64,000 nucleotides of DNA from Micromussa lordhowensis (Eukaryota; Cnidaria; Anthozoa; Scleractinia; Lobophylliidae), in contig OZ026603.1 in assembly GCA_964020085.1 (NCBI GenBank), positions 32,996,006-33,060,005 of the forward strand, written 5' to 3'. Both the position numbers and the translations under genes were made by a program. Of the stretch, positions 1 to 12,824 are shown piece after piece; the stretch's first letter is position 1, and the number at the start of each line of letters is the position of its first letter. The notes below the pieces were generated by a model, which had not been told where the DNA came from, made no database searches, and was given only the letters and a program-made list of their open reading frames with translations.

Positions 1-759
1 TCGCATAGTTTTCTTTATAAAGCAAAGAATGGAGAAATCTATCAAGCGGTTTTGGTGCGCGCATTGAGTCACGTTCAGGGCTCTTAATAGACACATGACG
101 GCTTTTTAGTTCCAATTAGTCATCTCTGTCTCTTGACCAATCAGACGATCTCTTATAAAACCTAAGAAGCAGTGTAACACAGAATAGCGACCAATTCTCG
201 AGATTAATGCTTACGCTTAGCCGCTTAGCCGGCCTGCATTGCTTCCAGAGAAAAGGTCATGCGCTAATTAATCCTGCCAATTCCTTCTTACAACTGACCT
301 CACTGGGGCTTTACAAACGTAAATCGACGTCGAGATTATTGCGTATCTTTTAGAAGTACTTCTAAAACTGCGTGCGTGTTAACTTGCCATCTTGTAGCTT
401 ACTCAAGGTTAAGTGGCTGAATGTAATACCAGTGAGAAAGCACCAAAAAGAGTGTGTTTTTAGCTACTCTCTGTTCATTGTACTTCGTCAATTTGTCCAG
501 ATTGAGGCACATTTTCGATACAAAGGCATGTTTTCCTTAAAGGCAGCTTATATTTTTAAACAACGTCTCTACCCTTTCAGCGATGTGTGTGGGAAAACTA
601 CGTTTTTTGGAATCTGTAGCTCTCGAGAATTCGTTTAGGACCTCTCGTATTGCACAGATTTTCGCCGAGCTAATCTTGTCTACCGAAAGACTCTTGTTAC
701 AGTTTTTTGCTTAAAACCCTGAGCAAACAAGGCATTTGGGCGACTGCACTCTCTTAGGC

Positions 760-1204
760 CTAGTTTAAACCAGCGACATAACGACATAAGTGACAAAAAG
801 ACTTAATAACAACGACATATCACTTATGTCGGTAATATGAACATCAGGAAAAGCTCAGATTGTTTTCTTATGCCGTTATTTTCATGATGTTATCTTGCTA
901 TTATGTCCCAAAGATATTCACACTGCAAACATGATGACAAAACTTCCTTCCTGTGTCGTTATGTTCGATGCCTGCCCGGTGCCATATGTGTGGGTTGAGT
1001 TTGTTGTTGGTTCTCGCCTTGCTCCGTTTTTCTCCGGGTTGTCCTCACTCTACAAAAACCAACATCTTCAAATTCCAATTCGACCAGGATAGAGGACCTG
1101 CATGAAAACTAGCTAAGGCTGATGTGGCTTCCTCTCTACTGAGATATTGTAAATTTAATTGAATTCAGTTTATGTTGTCGTGTCGCTAGTGTGAACAAGT
1201 CTTG
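760..1204. mobile_element. MITE-like element with degenerate terminal inverted repeats
   Basis: The left end around 761-790 (AGTTTAAACCAGCGACATAA) and the right end around 1172-1204 (read on the minus strand TTCACACTAGCGACACGAC) are imperfect inverted copies around a shared AGCGACA core. An internal inverted pair of GACATAAGTG and CACTTATGTC lies at about 783-827. No transposase is present, so it would be a non-autonomous DNA element. The superfamily is not assigned. The SINE fragment at 963-1140 sits within it. Confidence 0.45.
963..1140 (+). mobile_element. 5'-truncated SINE copy
   Basis: This stretch aligns by eye over about 170 bases with the reverse complement of 15700-15890. It shares the segment GTTCTCGCCTTGCTC and, further on, AATTCCAATTCGACCAGGATAG. 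It begins inside the B-box equivalent (GTTCGATGCC), so the tRNA-like head is lost. It is the same SINE family as the fuller copy on the minus strand at 15613-15943. Confidence 0.65.
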
Positions 1205-1504
1205 AATGACACTGGTGCCGCAGTTGCATGTCACGTTTCCACATAACCCGATTAGCACTGTAATAAGTGCTGCTGTCTCAATCAATCACGGACTATACAT
1301 GGGTCAAGAGTACACAGTGCAATTGTCTCGATTGTTCTTTTAAGAAGAGCATTTAAATGCGTTGTAGGTTTCGTTAACAACTGTTCGTAAATGTTTCGGA
1401 AATACTACTAAACCGTGTAATATTGTTGCTTCTAGTCATTTCCAAAGCCTGAAATTCCGCGGCTAGTTCGCGAGAGTTCAACTTTCATCGGCTATCATTG
1501 AAGC

Positions 1505-4500
1505 ATGGCCAAACGCCCATGTGAGTACACGAAAGTAGATGAAAATCACCAACAGCTCGAGCGAAAACTGTCATCGAGTGACAAAGATTTGTGCAAGAAA
1601 ATTAAGAGTGACGGAGAGTTGAAAAGGGTCGATGAGAGTGTGCGAAAGCTTGAACTTGGGCGTAAACATGTTTTCCTATCCAACAGCCGGATTTATGGTA
1701 AATCACTGAAATTTAAACAAGAGCAATAGTATGGCGCATTTCTGCTGCTATGTAATTTGTCCAATTTGACAGAGCGTCTATGGATTATTTTAGGTTTAGT
1801 TCGTACAGATCAGCGATTTAGATGAAACCCGCCTTGATTGTGATGCGCAGTTTGCAGTGATAATATATCGTTATTCCACAGAAACAGTCCTTTGTTTTGT
1901 AAAGAATAGAGTGTTTTTGTCAAATGTCATTAGTTTTAATTTTAAACCAAAATCTTAACCACTAATCCTTCTTTTAACACGTTCTTTATATCAGGAATGT
2001 TCATCTTCGTGTGAAGGTTTTTAGTAAACTAAACTTATTTTTCCGAATGGCACAAAAAGTTTCCTCTTCCTGTTGCAGAAAAAAAAATGATGTTTTGCGC
2101 GCCAAGGAAGAATTAAGTCTCGTGATTCAAAGCCTGTTGTATTTGTGGAACGTTTGAGAGCAACCGTCTTCGTTGTTGTTGTAATTTGTTTACCAAAGTG
2201 TCCTGTACATTGTATATCATCTTGGCGGACACAGACCAATTGATTTCTTTCCCAAAAAAGCTTTGTAAAAACAGAATGATCTGGGCGTCGTTCTTCTTAC
2301 AGGTTGTTTATAATCTGTCGTACCTAGTTTTATGTCTTTCCTCTTTAACCCAGCAATAAACAAACCAACAAGTTTTTGGTGTTATCTTTGTCGTTATATC
2401 CAAAACATTTTCTACATGCCTGAAAACGTTCTATAACCCTGTTCTGGAGACTCGACGCCGGCCTGGAGTGGAAAGATTCGACCTTTTGGACGGCGTGCGA
2501 CTATCACATAGTGCTATTTGGGAGTTTTCCGCATTATAGGAGCAACGTTTGCGCACCTTGGAAAGTTTAGCCTAAATTTTCAAGTTCGTCGTTTGCAATC
2601 CGTGTCATTCTCCCCCATCCTTAAGCATCCTTGTTTCTTTAAGGTTTGTTATTATCTCTTTAGGGTTTTCTACGTTAGTAACTTATTATTTGTAGGTTTC
2701 CTTCAATTTAAAGGTAATTTTGTATGTGGCAAAATAACTCAAAATGCCTTGGCTTAGCTCCTTTAAGGTGTGTTTAAGGCGAGTAATGCCGGAATCAAGA
2801 ACAAAATGGAGGGACTCTTTGTGAGAAGGGGATTTGTCGAGGATTTTACTTCGATTTGAAAAGATTTATCCTTTAAATAGCAAAGAAAGTTGAACAATGG
2901 GTAATCCTCGAGACATGGGTAATTGGCATAGAGGGAGATTAGGACGGGATAAATCAAGTTCTCAGCAGACAGAAATCACGGAAAACTCACACCTGGTTAA
3001 AACTTAATCATTACTGTTCCTCAAGCATCTGCGCCCGTTGTTCAATGTATATATGATTGTTTTCTTTCAAGCGTTCAAATGTCTGTGTCAAGTACTTTAA
3101 CCCTCTTTTATCCGCGATGTCAACAACAGAATCTCCTCACGTCTCTCCCTGATTTCTCGCCGAGGCAGTTGGGAGAATTTAAGTGTCTTGTCAGTCTGTT
3201 TGCCTTTGGAGATTGCGGGCTATTGCTAGGATGAAGAGCGATTTAGACGCCATTAGGGTACCTCTGATCTTAGAGATCAACGGCGCGGTTTCTTTTAGGA
3301 AGTCTAGTCGATCTGATGGAATCTTGGTTGAAGCAGATATTCATCAGGTTCTGGTCACGATGTATAATTCGGTCTTTGTATTTTCCCAGACTGGTCATTT
3401 TCAAGGACCGGTGATAACTGTTCATTCTAAAGTAGATTGTATAAGCGTCTTACGAAGTTGGTGACCATTGAAATAAAAGCTGTTGTAGAGATCTTCCATG
3501 TAATAATGCTTATTATGTTGTACAAGATGGAAATGGAAATCTTCAAGCTACAGAACAGCACCTTTATATAGTTGTATTTATTATACAGTAGTTGTAGGTC
3601 GGTCGATGAAACCTTAGTGTGTGACCATTCAAATGTTCAAGGTGGTTCTAACTTTTAGTCTGTGGATCAAACCCTAGCGTGCGACCATTCAAATCAAAGC
3701 TATTGAGCAGTACTTTCGTGTGGTGCTGTTATTATGTTTTACAAGGTGGTTCTAACTTTTAATCTGTGGATCAAACCCTAGTGTGTGGCCATTCAAGTGA
3801 ACGCTACTGAGCAGTACTTTCATGTGATACTGTTTATAATGCTTTAGAGGACTTAGCCTGAGGGTGAAAGGGTTGAGTGTCTCATTATTTCTCTAATTGT
3901 TTCTTTGAAGATAGTGGAAGCTGTGACGCTCATCGAGGATAGTATGGATAAGTTGCAACAATACGGAGAAGAACTGGCTGATACCTGTCAAAAACACTTC
4001 CCTGATTTAAAGAGAAGGCTTCCCAAATTTAAACGACGAGAAAGCAATAGCGTGGAGAAGTTAAAAAATTCCAGTCAAAAACAGGTGAGGGTTTGTTTAG
4101 TGAATTGAGAAGAGTGCTTAAATATAGTCATTCACGTATGTACGCTTCGCGAACCTATTTTTTTGGCTGAGATGGCATCTCGCAAAACGCAACAACGGGT
4201 TCATGTTCTGTTTACTATTGAACATAACACTATGACTAAAATGTTTCTTTTACTTTTTGCTGTTCGATCCTCTCATGTTCGTGTGAGTATCCCTGTTCTC
4301 TGCCTATCAAGTTAAGGACAAGCATCCCATGACGTTATTACAGTTGACTTCGCACAGTACGGAACGATTTAGACTCGAAAATCTGCAGCATCACCCGTAC
4401 TTGTAACAGACTAAAAACAACGTTACCTTTGAACTTCTTCTTACCCAACAACCCTCTTGGAAGCGTTTTATTGAGATCATGGTTTGAAATTCTCCCTAGC

Positions 4501-5767
4501 TCGTTCTTAAATTAGTCCGCACCCTGATTCTGCAACTCACGCGCCCCTTGTTTGACCAAACTTGAAAGTCATATTTCGAATGGTAGCAACCATTATTAAC
4601 AGTTGTAACGTAATTAACAATGCAAAAAAAAGGTTTATAGTCAAGATATCTTGGGCCACTAAGCTCTCTCCACAGGGTCAGATTCAGGGGTTACAGTTAG
4701 CAACAAACTTATTTAACCCCAAAAATAGAATAATTTAACTACAGAGTACAAGAGTATATACCATGCCACAGAAAATACAGCCAATCAGAACACAGGAAAG
4801 CCGTTGTATATTCAATGGTATTAAATTCAACCTTTCCATCGTGCGTCACCTGTATGTCGCACTGATTATGTTGGCCACTGTACATGTATTTTCTATGGCA
4901 TAGTAAAAACTAGTTATGCAACGCTCTCTCGTGTGATATTTCATGGTATACCACGAGAGAGCGTTGCATAACTATTATGTATCAAGAAAACGAGCAAGCC
5001 GTCTAGATACTCTTATTATTGATCCTGTTAACACACAAGGTGTTTGACGTCATCCGCGGACATGATTCACAAATAAACAAAACTTTCAGGGTCCAAACAT
5101 GTACACGAATGCTTCACTGTAGATGCGTTATATAAAAAATTTATTGCTGTTTTTGGAAAACTTTATTAATGCTCTTGGAAAGTAATGGAGAGTAATGGAG
5201 AGTCTTTATAGGCTGAAATTAAAGGACTCCGATAGAATGACGTTTTGTTTGAGGATCGAATGTAAAGAATACCTTTTTTTATAAATCGTATCGCGAATTG
5301 TTATCTTTTCGAATTTTATGTCAACAGATCAGCAGTGGCTTTTCTTCGTGTGTATTCTCGAGTCAGCCTCAAAATCGGTCTTATTCAATAGCTGTTATAA
5401 AACCTTTCCGTTTCCCTGAATTGATGTTCTGCATGATTCTCGGCTTTTCTGGGTTCTTTTTTTAGCTTCATTATCTCACGTACACACATGCTGCTGTAAT
5501 CCCAGCCATTTACAGCTCCTTAACCCCATCCGTGCTAAAGCGCACATGTAATAGCTTGTACCGTAGCAGCTAATTTCAGCTGTATCCGTGCACTTGTCAT
5601 AGCGAGAGATTGAGACTCGTTTGTTAGTGGTACAAGCTTAACACTGCGTTCTTTTTGCTTTATTGCAGTTGTTATCCGCTTTGCAGAGTTTGGAAAACGA
5701 CATGCAAGTGCTACAGGACAGTGTTCACAAGCTGCTAGAGCTGATCGAGGATTGCAGCTATACGTGA
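1505..5767 (+). CDS. Small coiled-coil protein, three exons (unrecognised)
   Basis: The proposed joined coding sequence is 1505-1697, 3915-4084 and 5669-5767 (193+170+99 = 462 nt, 153 aa). Exon 1 starts at an ATG in a fair context (GAAGCATGG) and encodes a lysine/glutamate-rich helix. Its donor ATG|GTAAAT is phase 1. Exon 2 (acceptor GAAGATAG) continues with VEAVTLIEDSMDKLQQYGEE and ends at a clean donor, CAG|GTGAGG, in phase 0. Exon 3 has a good acceptor (TTTATTGCAG) and encodes the heptad-like LQSLENDMQVLQDSVHKLLE and then a stop. Phases agree at both joins. There is no signal peptide or membrane segment. The product looks like a small helical subunit of a cytoplasmic or nuclear complex, but I do not recognise the family. 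Exon 2's acceptor is the weakest part, because an alternative phase-0 acceptor sits three bases upstream and further exons could lie in the long introns. Confidence 0.5.
2538..2751 (+). repeat. Dispersed repeat, copy 1 of an inverted pair
   Basis: About 210 bases match the reverse complement of 12094-12314 at roughly 80% by eye. Both contain GAAAAGTTTAGCCTA-like, TTCAAGTTCGTCGTTTG and GGCAAAATAA-like blocks in the same order. It lies in the first intron of the coiled-coil gene candidate. No coding capacity or terminal structure is visible, so the class is unknown. Confidence 0.7.
3460..3850 (+). repeat. Degenerate tandem repeat
   Basis: Related units containing GTGTGGCCATTCAA, GAGCAGTACTTTC, TACAAGGTGGTTCTAACTTTT and CTGTGGATCAAACCCTAG recur three to four times with about 60-130 base spacing. 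The best-preserved two units begin near 3658 and 3760. The array lies just before exon 2 of the coiled-coil gene. Confidence 0.75.
4757..4973. repeat. Double hairpin foldback element
   Basis: Two nested inverted repeats are visible. The outer pair is 4757-4778 (TATACCATGCCACAGAAAAT) against 4886-4905 (TTTTCTATGGCATAGTA), imperfect. The inner pair is exact over 22 bases: 4912-4933 (begins AGTTATGCAACGC) against 4952-4973, with an 18-base loop. The whole has the look of a foldback MITE. The motif AGTTATGCAA recurs in the hairpin at 15056-15140. Confidence 0.75.
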
Positions 5768-8700
5768 CCTATGAACGTAATCGTCTTAGCCTAAACTTAA
5801 GGGAGCATGATTTTGATAATGCAGTTAAACTCTTCCCACAAGATGAACGCGACTTCCACTTGCCTACTGTTTACATATAATTCGGTTTTTTTTTGTCTTT
5901 TGTAGGAAAGCTCTGGTCTTTTTGTAGTTTTTCCTTTCCAAGGGTGGGGGGGTCCATTCACTTTCTCGTGGTACAAAGATCAAGGGTTTTTTTATTCTTA
6001 TCTAATCCCCTCGAAAGTATTGCCAGTGAAAAGAATCGCTTTCCACCAGAACCTATCATTATGAAAACTCCGAAAGGTAAATCCTCTGAAAAATATCCCC
6101 CATGGAGATGTATCGTCACGGGCTTTGTCTTTGCCTGTACCCCTCCTCTACCCCGGTAATTAGCTTTAACCTGCGTTAAGTGCTAGCATGAATTTCGCCA
6201 AACCTTTCATTATTAGTAGTAACGAACATAAAAAAACAACCTCGTGGAGAAAAAGCGAGAAATGTTTGCGAACGCCTCTCTTTGACTGGTTGAATTGATT
6301 GGACAAAAAGTTTCAGGGTTTTCAGAAATTTCTCGAAAACAAAGATATGAGGATCTTTTTCGTGCTTTGAATCACAAATCTGTCGTCTGTTCCTATTTTA
6401 TCCACTGGTCATGTCTTTTTAATCTCAGTCTAGACATTTCCATTTTTAGGAACACAGCTAATATTAACTTTCATGAGCTTAAGCACTCTTTTTATCGATA
6501 CTGGAGGGAACTGAAAAGCTTGTAGGAAACCTCTTTAGTTTATATGATTTGATACTAAAGTCTGCAACTGCTAAAAGTGTTGGCAAAGTGTTTGCGCTTT
6601 TGTCTTTAAAAGAAAAAACTCATTTGCGAACTGAAAAGAACTTGTTAGTGAAACTTTCAACTAAGCACCGAATGAATTTGGCCCAATTGATCGGGGACAA
6701 AATTTCCGTAACAGGCTCCACCAAGTGCTGTTTTGCTTGTAACGTGAAACTTCTGTTGTTTTCAAGGCCGAATCCCTTTGTGTTTTTTGCTGTGTTCATA
6801 ATAATAGTTATGTAACACATAGATCCCTTTGCGTCACTGATGTACGGCTAATTTAATTATTTTCCAAATTCTTTACGAATTGCCCCGGATCAAAACTAAC
6901 TCGGCCATAGAAACTAATTCCAATTTGAATTGATTTCGCCTGATTTCAAGTCCGCCTTCCTATAATGAGTAACCAAGATTCGCGCGAAAAATTTTCTCAT
7001 AAAGGAATGTTCACTTAACATCAACCAATCAAAGTGCAGTGACGTCAGCTTGTCAACCCAGCTTATCCTGTTCGGGCTGGCTCGCGGTAAAAAAACTACG
7101 CTAAGTATTTCCACGTAAAGGCCTGACGTCAAAAGCAAGTGTTAGCTGTCACTGATATGTAGGTGAAGGATTAACGCTCCAATGCGGTGTAGCTTAAGAG
7201 AAAACAAACAACCAATGCTTTGGAAACTTATTCTAGAATCAAAGTATAATATAATATATTTTGTAATATAAATATTTCTAAAATTAGTATTTTGCTAACT
7301 ATTGCGAGTGTAGAGTTTCAGCCATTACCAAGTAATGGAACAGGAGAACTCTGTTTTGAGTGTAAGAGAGTAGGAACAGGTCTTTTAGGAACAGGTCTGA
7401 ATCTTACCAGATGGGATATTTTAGATGTTTTATAGAAGTCCTTGGGAATTAATAAATATAATAAAGATTAACCGCTTTAATTTGAGACTTTTGGGATATG
7501 TCATTCGATAGTGCTGTCGGGTGCTTTGAGTTAATGAAGTTAAATTAAATTTCCCGTGTCTAAGACAAAATCTCGGGCGGTTCGCTCCAGCAAAATGATC
7601 TTTGAGATAGTTCAAGTTATTTACTTATGATCCTTAGGAAGGACTTTAGATCACACCTGACCGTTTCTTTTGTAATCAGTGAGTTTTGCAAGGTTAAAAC
7701 AACACAAGCCACCCATCTCGACTCAAACTTGGTTTTATCTTGTCTGTTAAGATCTCAATTACTTAGGGACGAAAATTGAGAAGCTTCGAGTAAAAGAGAT
7801 TAATCCTCTATGCGAGCGATTAACAGAAAGCAGGCACGACTGTGATGAAATAAGTTCTTTGCGTTCACTCGACCCAGTGAGGTTGTGTTATTGAAGCTTG
7901 TGAAGAGAGCTCTCGGTCCACGAATTAGTGATTAGAGAAGAAGGAACTGTATTTCAATCCAGGTGTTCAAGATGGAGCATGGGTAAGGTGTATTAGTTTT
8001 ATAGCTAAGTGCTCTTCAAATAGAGCAGCGTTTGTCGCTTGCATCCACGGCATACTTTCATCGCTAGCTCTGCTGCTTTCGATTACAGTAATTGGCCTTG
8101 TCGCGTAACCAATGCCTGCTGTCTGGGAGAGATACCAATGTTGTTAAGAATGGCCCGGCCCATTTTTTTATAGGCAGTTCGTTACGTACAACTGCGAGTT
8201 CATTTATACATGGCCCTTTTGTTCGTAAGTTTAAAGAGTGTTTCAGTTGCTGAAAAGGTGCACCATTGAAAATCTCGTCGTGATTTGGCTAGATGCTCGC
8301 TTGAAAGGGTCTGTTACAGCACGCTGTAAGTAAGCGAACATCGGAGAGCTTCGTAACCCTGTAACACATAGCCGCTGATTATGGGCTCAACTGGGATCTG
8401 CGCCGAGTGCTGAAGTCGCTTGAAATAAACCTTTCGCCCACAGCATGTCTGACAGTATACGCGATACAGCAAGGGGCAAGGTTCATTCTAAATTCTGTTT
8501 ATGGAATCGTGCTTGAATCAATTCCACGATAAGCCGTAACTAATTTTATTTTAAAGATGAATTTTCGAAAAGGACATGCGTCTTATCGGTACTAAACTGC
8601 TCGCTGGTCTGTCCTCTTGGTAATAGATATTAATCTAGTCAACGTGAAATCCCTGTCATGAACTCTCCAAGCTTTTCCTGGGTATTCCTCGCGCAGAAAG

Positions 8701-11057
8701 AGACAGCTTTCTTTGGAATGCCGTGAAATGCTTTTTCAAACCTAATCGGATAGTTCAGCTAGATATGTTTTTGTAGGCGATAGTTAAGCCAAATGTTTTG
8801 CAGAGGGTAGGTTATACAACGTCGGCTCTCAAAGACTGTTGTCCATTTTGGTAAATAAAAATCCCAACTAGAGATCGCCGGGTGATCGAACTTCAAGTCC
8901 GCCAGTCGAGCAAGGGAACGTTAGTGCAGGAGTCTCGACGCAGGGCATAAAAGCATTTACCAACTGTTTATGTGGTCTAATCCTCTTCCTTTCAATAACA
9001 GTTTGTTTTCGCTGTTGTTTTAGACGACTAGACTAAACAGCAATGCTGGCGCTATGCTAGCAATGTTGACTGCGGGGAGGCGCCACCTAAATATAGAGCC
9101 GTTCTTGCTGAATCTGTTCTTGTTTTGCTGACTGGTTTGCAACGAGTCGGATCAACTTAAAAAGTGTGACTTTGCAAGCCAAAAAATTCGGAACTATGAC
9201 AGCAACTCGAGTTTTGAGTCGTTATATCAATGGTTATTCTGTAAAACAATCGAAAGACGTCTCGCTTGTGGGCAGTCAGTATGTCTAACTTTGTAAAGCC
9301 TGCAAAGCTTATAACACTCGAAGAGATAATTACTTAATGGCCATGCAATTTAAATAAAAACAAATTATAATTAAGTGAAAATATTAAGTTTAGGTCTGAC
9401 GCCGTGTCGATTTCAAATGAGAATAAGCGGGAACTATCTGGAAATGCAATGTGACTTGATGACCTATTAGAACAGATTTGTACAGAAGCTCGGACGGATA
9501 AAGATTCGATGGCCCAGTTGAAGTACCATGAATTTTTGAGAGACGACAAAATTGAGGTCGCATTTAAGGTGCACTATTTGGTAACATTCCCGGCCGGGTA
9601 CATGCAAAGGTCTTAGCGATTTTAAATCAACTACAAATACATTATTGGCGGCTCGAAGTCTCCCGTCCTATTTGACATTTTTTGCCAAAAAAAATTACTT
9701 GTTCTGTTTCTAAATTAGAAGCATGTGAACAGCTCTAACACTGACCGCCCTTGAGCGTTAAAACCTATCGTGATCACAAGCTGTTGTTCTGGTACCCTCT
9801 TATAAAGCTGATCTGCATTGCTTTCAACTAGTGTCGAAGTTCAGTCACTTAAAATATACTTTAGTATAAAGTGTATCAGTGTGTTTTTTCCGGAGAACAG
9901 CCCTCGGACTTGACAGCTTGTTGAATGACTCAGTAAAGAGCGGAAAACCCTTAAACAGGTCGATAGATTACGCTCCTGCAGAGCGTGTGGTTTGACAAAA
10001 TATGATGATACGAGCATGCTACGAGAATTTTTTTCTATGCTTATCAATTTATGTCAAATATTGGATTATTAAAAGTAACGTAAAAGTAACGCGAATAAAC
10101 AACTGGTTGGAAATTAAAATATACAAATCCTGGCTGCGTTGTCACTGTCGCTGCCCAATTTCACCGGCGTCGAAAATTCGTTTAGCAAATCTGTATAAAA
10201 GGAATTTAAAATTTTTGAAATCCAAACTATCCTAGCAGAGATATAAAATGTCAAAACCCTTCCGAAATTTCAGCTACTTTCACCGTGTTTGTCCGACCCC
10301 CAGCTAAGATGGTCAGGGCAGAAGTCCGTCTGTATACTGTCCAGATTTCCTTAGCTCACAAATGCATTCCAATATATTTAAGTATCTCAATAGGATTCCA
10401 ATTTATCTCAGCGATTGCCATCATCTTAAGCAGCTGAAATAGTTAAGGGGTGGCGTAGCGGAATTGATAAAATCAGTGATAAAATAGGTTGACTGAAAAA
10501 TGCTTGATACGAATGACCGTTTATAACCCTATAAAATTCCCACTGTGCCTTAATTCAATGAGGAAATCTATTGCATGCTCTTGCCACAAAATATCATGTG
10601 GTCTTCCCACGACTTTCCATCTATCGGGGTCAAATATTTTGTCTCGGCCACGCATAGTTGTCAGTTATTACCAGGATTAACACCCACTGCAAATCTTGTG
10701 GGACGGCATATGGGTTAATTTAAGCCCGCCTCACTTAGCCGGGGACACGTGTTGCGTTCTTTGTAAGGCAGTGCTGCTCTCTGCACTCAAGGGCCGGGAT
10801 GGTTACCGGTGAATTGTAAGGTAAAGGCAAGCCACCTGACTGCACAGTCAGACAGGCACTGTAATAATTTACCAATCCAGTTACCGTACCCAAAATTTGT
10901 AATTAGCCGATCAAAAGCGGGGTCTGCTGTTCTGATATCCAGCGATATCAAGTCAGTGACCTGATATGGCTACGATACATCATGCTCACTTGGCCGAATT
11001 TGTGTACGGTAAATATCTAATCCTACTTTTTTGGTACGATTCGGTGGCATATCAGGG

Positions 11058-11070
11058 CGAGTTTGGTCGA
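11058..11070 (+). repeat. Target-site duplication, left copy
   Basis: CGAGTTTGGTCGA here is repeated exactly at 11325-11337, directly bounding the insertion 11071-11324. A 13-base duplication of variable sequence fits target-primed reverse transcription of a retroelement. Confidence 0.8.
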
Positions 11071-11324
11071 GATAATTTGGTTTTATCAACTGGGTTGATA
11101 ATGTGAATTGTCCACCGTAAAGAGATTCGGAAGCTGACGTTTCGAGAGTTAGCCCTTCGTCGGAGCGAATCGACGAAGGGCTAACGCTCGAAACGTCAGC
11201 TTCCGAATCTCTTTACGGTGGACAATTCACATTATCAACCCAGTTGATAAAAAAAAAAAAATTATCTTGTAATACTCCCACCGACGCAGTACCACAGTTT
11301 CTTTAGAAACTTGCCCCCTTTTTA
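11071..11324 (+). mobile_element. Penelope-like element terminal repeat, inverted-duplicate insertion
   Basis: The insertion is a near-perfect head-to-head palindrome. The left arm (about 11071-11164) is the reverse complement of 11170-11268, and the loop is GAGCGAAT. The shared core includes CTAACGCTCGAAACGTCAGC and TCTCTTTACGGTGG. The right end continues with CACCGACGCAGTACCACAG and TTTCTTTAGAAACTTGCCCC. The same end sequence occurs at 44600-44773 and, on the minus strand, directly downstream of a Penelope-type protein C-terminus at 47667-47990. That identifies the family. Exact 13-base target-site duplications flank it. Confidence 0.75.
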
Positions 11325-12093
11325 CGAGTTTGGTCGAGCCATGGTTCGTATTTCAGTTGGCTCAACTACGTCTCGCTAAAATACGATATGTCGCCGAAGC
11401 GTACCAAAAAGGTACGATTGGGTTTAATTATGAACACGTAAGTCAATGGAAAATGTATACTGAGATAAGTTTGTTGTGAAACAAGATCGATGCACATTTT
11501 GCCAGGTCTACAGTTTCATTGAGGAGTTCTGTAAATAACTGCTTCGAGAAAGCTGGTTTTGGTAAGATGTTAGCCATTGTGTCGATGCCAATATATAGAT
11601 AATGGATAGTGGTAGTTAAGCGTTGTTTAATCGATGTTCATGGTAGCTTATCGCACAGGAAGGAAAAATAAAGCGCTTTCGCAGCTTTTTTATGAGCCTT
11701 GCATCTTTCTAAACAGTTGCAGCTCATTTTAATTTGGTTTTGATTCATCAAGTTCTTCTTTTTCGGATAGTTTTCTCAACCCAAGGGCCTTCTCTTTCTT
11801 ACAGAAGAGAAGGACTCTGGAGCTGAGAATGAGCAAAGACGCTTTATGTCAGTGTACATGAAGTAAACTTCTTCTTGTCATCTATGTAGCTTTCCGCCAC
11901 CTTTTTTGATCTAGCTGAGGTTCAAGTAACTTTTGGCAAGATATTTTCTCTTGCTTCTGGAAATTAACCAGTGAAATCATTTCACTGAAGACGAATGCGA
12001 AAAGAGAGAGAAATAAAATGAATACAGCTTCAAACCAATTAGGATTCGAACAGTAAGCAAACCATCTTGTTACATAATGGGTCAAGTCACCGG

Positions 12094-12314
12094 CGGCATT
12101 TTGAATTATTTTGGCCACGCACAAAATTGCTCTTAGATCGAAGGAAACCTGAAAATAGCAGTTTACTAAGATAGAAGAACACCAAAGAGATAATAATAAA
12201 CCATAATGGAACAAGGATGGTTAAGGATGGAAAAGATTGACACGGATTACAAACGACGAACTTGAAAAAATGTAGGCTAAACTTTTCAAGATGCACAACC
12301 GTGACGCGGCTCCT
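12094..12314 (-). repeat. Dispersed repeat, copy 2 of an inverted pair
   Basis: This is the minus-strand partner of 2538-2751, described there. Open frames on the minus strand here (up to 110 codons) arise from this repeat and show no protein family signature. Confidence 0.7.
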
Positions 12315-12797
12315 TTAAACTAAGCTTGGCGTATGTAGGATGCTCCGTAAGATGCGCTGCACCGTCCGACATTAGCATGGAAGATTCAGTGAATTCAGTT
12401 TAATATCTGATAAGCTGAGTGTTGGAATATCTTCCAAGTTGCGCAATTAAAACGTGTTGGAGCGTTGTGGCTGCCTCCTTTTCAGTGTCAACAGATGTTC
12501 GTACAGTATTACTCCTTTGTTTTTATGAAAAAGTATTGAAAGGCTTTTAAGTCGCAGAGACAATTTAGAGTTACTCTGGGGAAACGGAGTTGTGCACCGT
12601 AAACTATTAGCAACTTTAGACAACATTTTTTTTAAGTCATTTATCATCATGATCAAGGAATTAACGTATGGACGTGTGATTACGTTATCATTAATTTACT
12701 TAGAGGGCTCAAAGTAAAGCGCTGTATCATCATTACTGAAAAAAAAATCAATAACAAAATTTATGGCTACTCTTGTTGTTTTTTGACACAACAATTA

Positions 12798-12824
12798 GGC
12801 GTAAGACAAGCCTTGTCTTACGCC
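12798..12824. repeat. Perfect short palindrome
   Basis: GGCGTAAGACAAG (12798-12810) is the exact reverse complement of 12812-12824, with a one-base centre. It could extrude as a cruciform or be the relic core of a foldback element. It has no link to a gene. Confidence 0.7.

Larger units (their letters stand above)
1..1504. other. Left-edge intergenic region
   Basis: I see no convincing gene here. The stretch holds a decayed palindromic DNA element at about 760-1204 with a SINE fragment inside it (both listed separately). The last 60 bases before 1505 are probably the 5' leader of the next gene. Confidence 0.6.
11023..11417. mobile_element. Older palindromic MITE, split by a later insertion
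   Basis: The left arm, 11028-11056 (TTTTTGGTACGATTCGGTGG), pairs with the right arm near 11388-11417. Read on the minus strand that arm is CCTTTTTGGTACGCTTCGGC, followed by GACATATC against the left arm's GGCATATC. A Penelope-derived element (11071-11324) sits in the left half, flanked by a 13-base duplication of MITE sequence. The MITE is therefore the older of the two. Confidence 0.7.

Noticed and set aside
3183..3464. 93-codon open frame that might be an extra exon of the coiled-coil gene
   Set aside because: It shows no coiled-coil character, no well-placed splice sites in matching phase, and its end runs into the tandem repeat.
11882..12296. Overlapping minus-strand open frames up to 110 codons
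   Set aside because: They coincide with the dispersed repeat at 12094-12314, lack any family signature and have no splice or promoter support.
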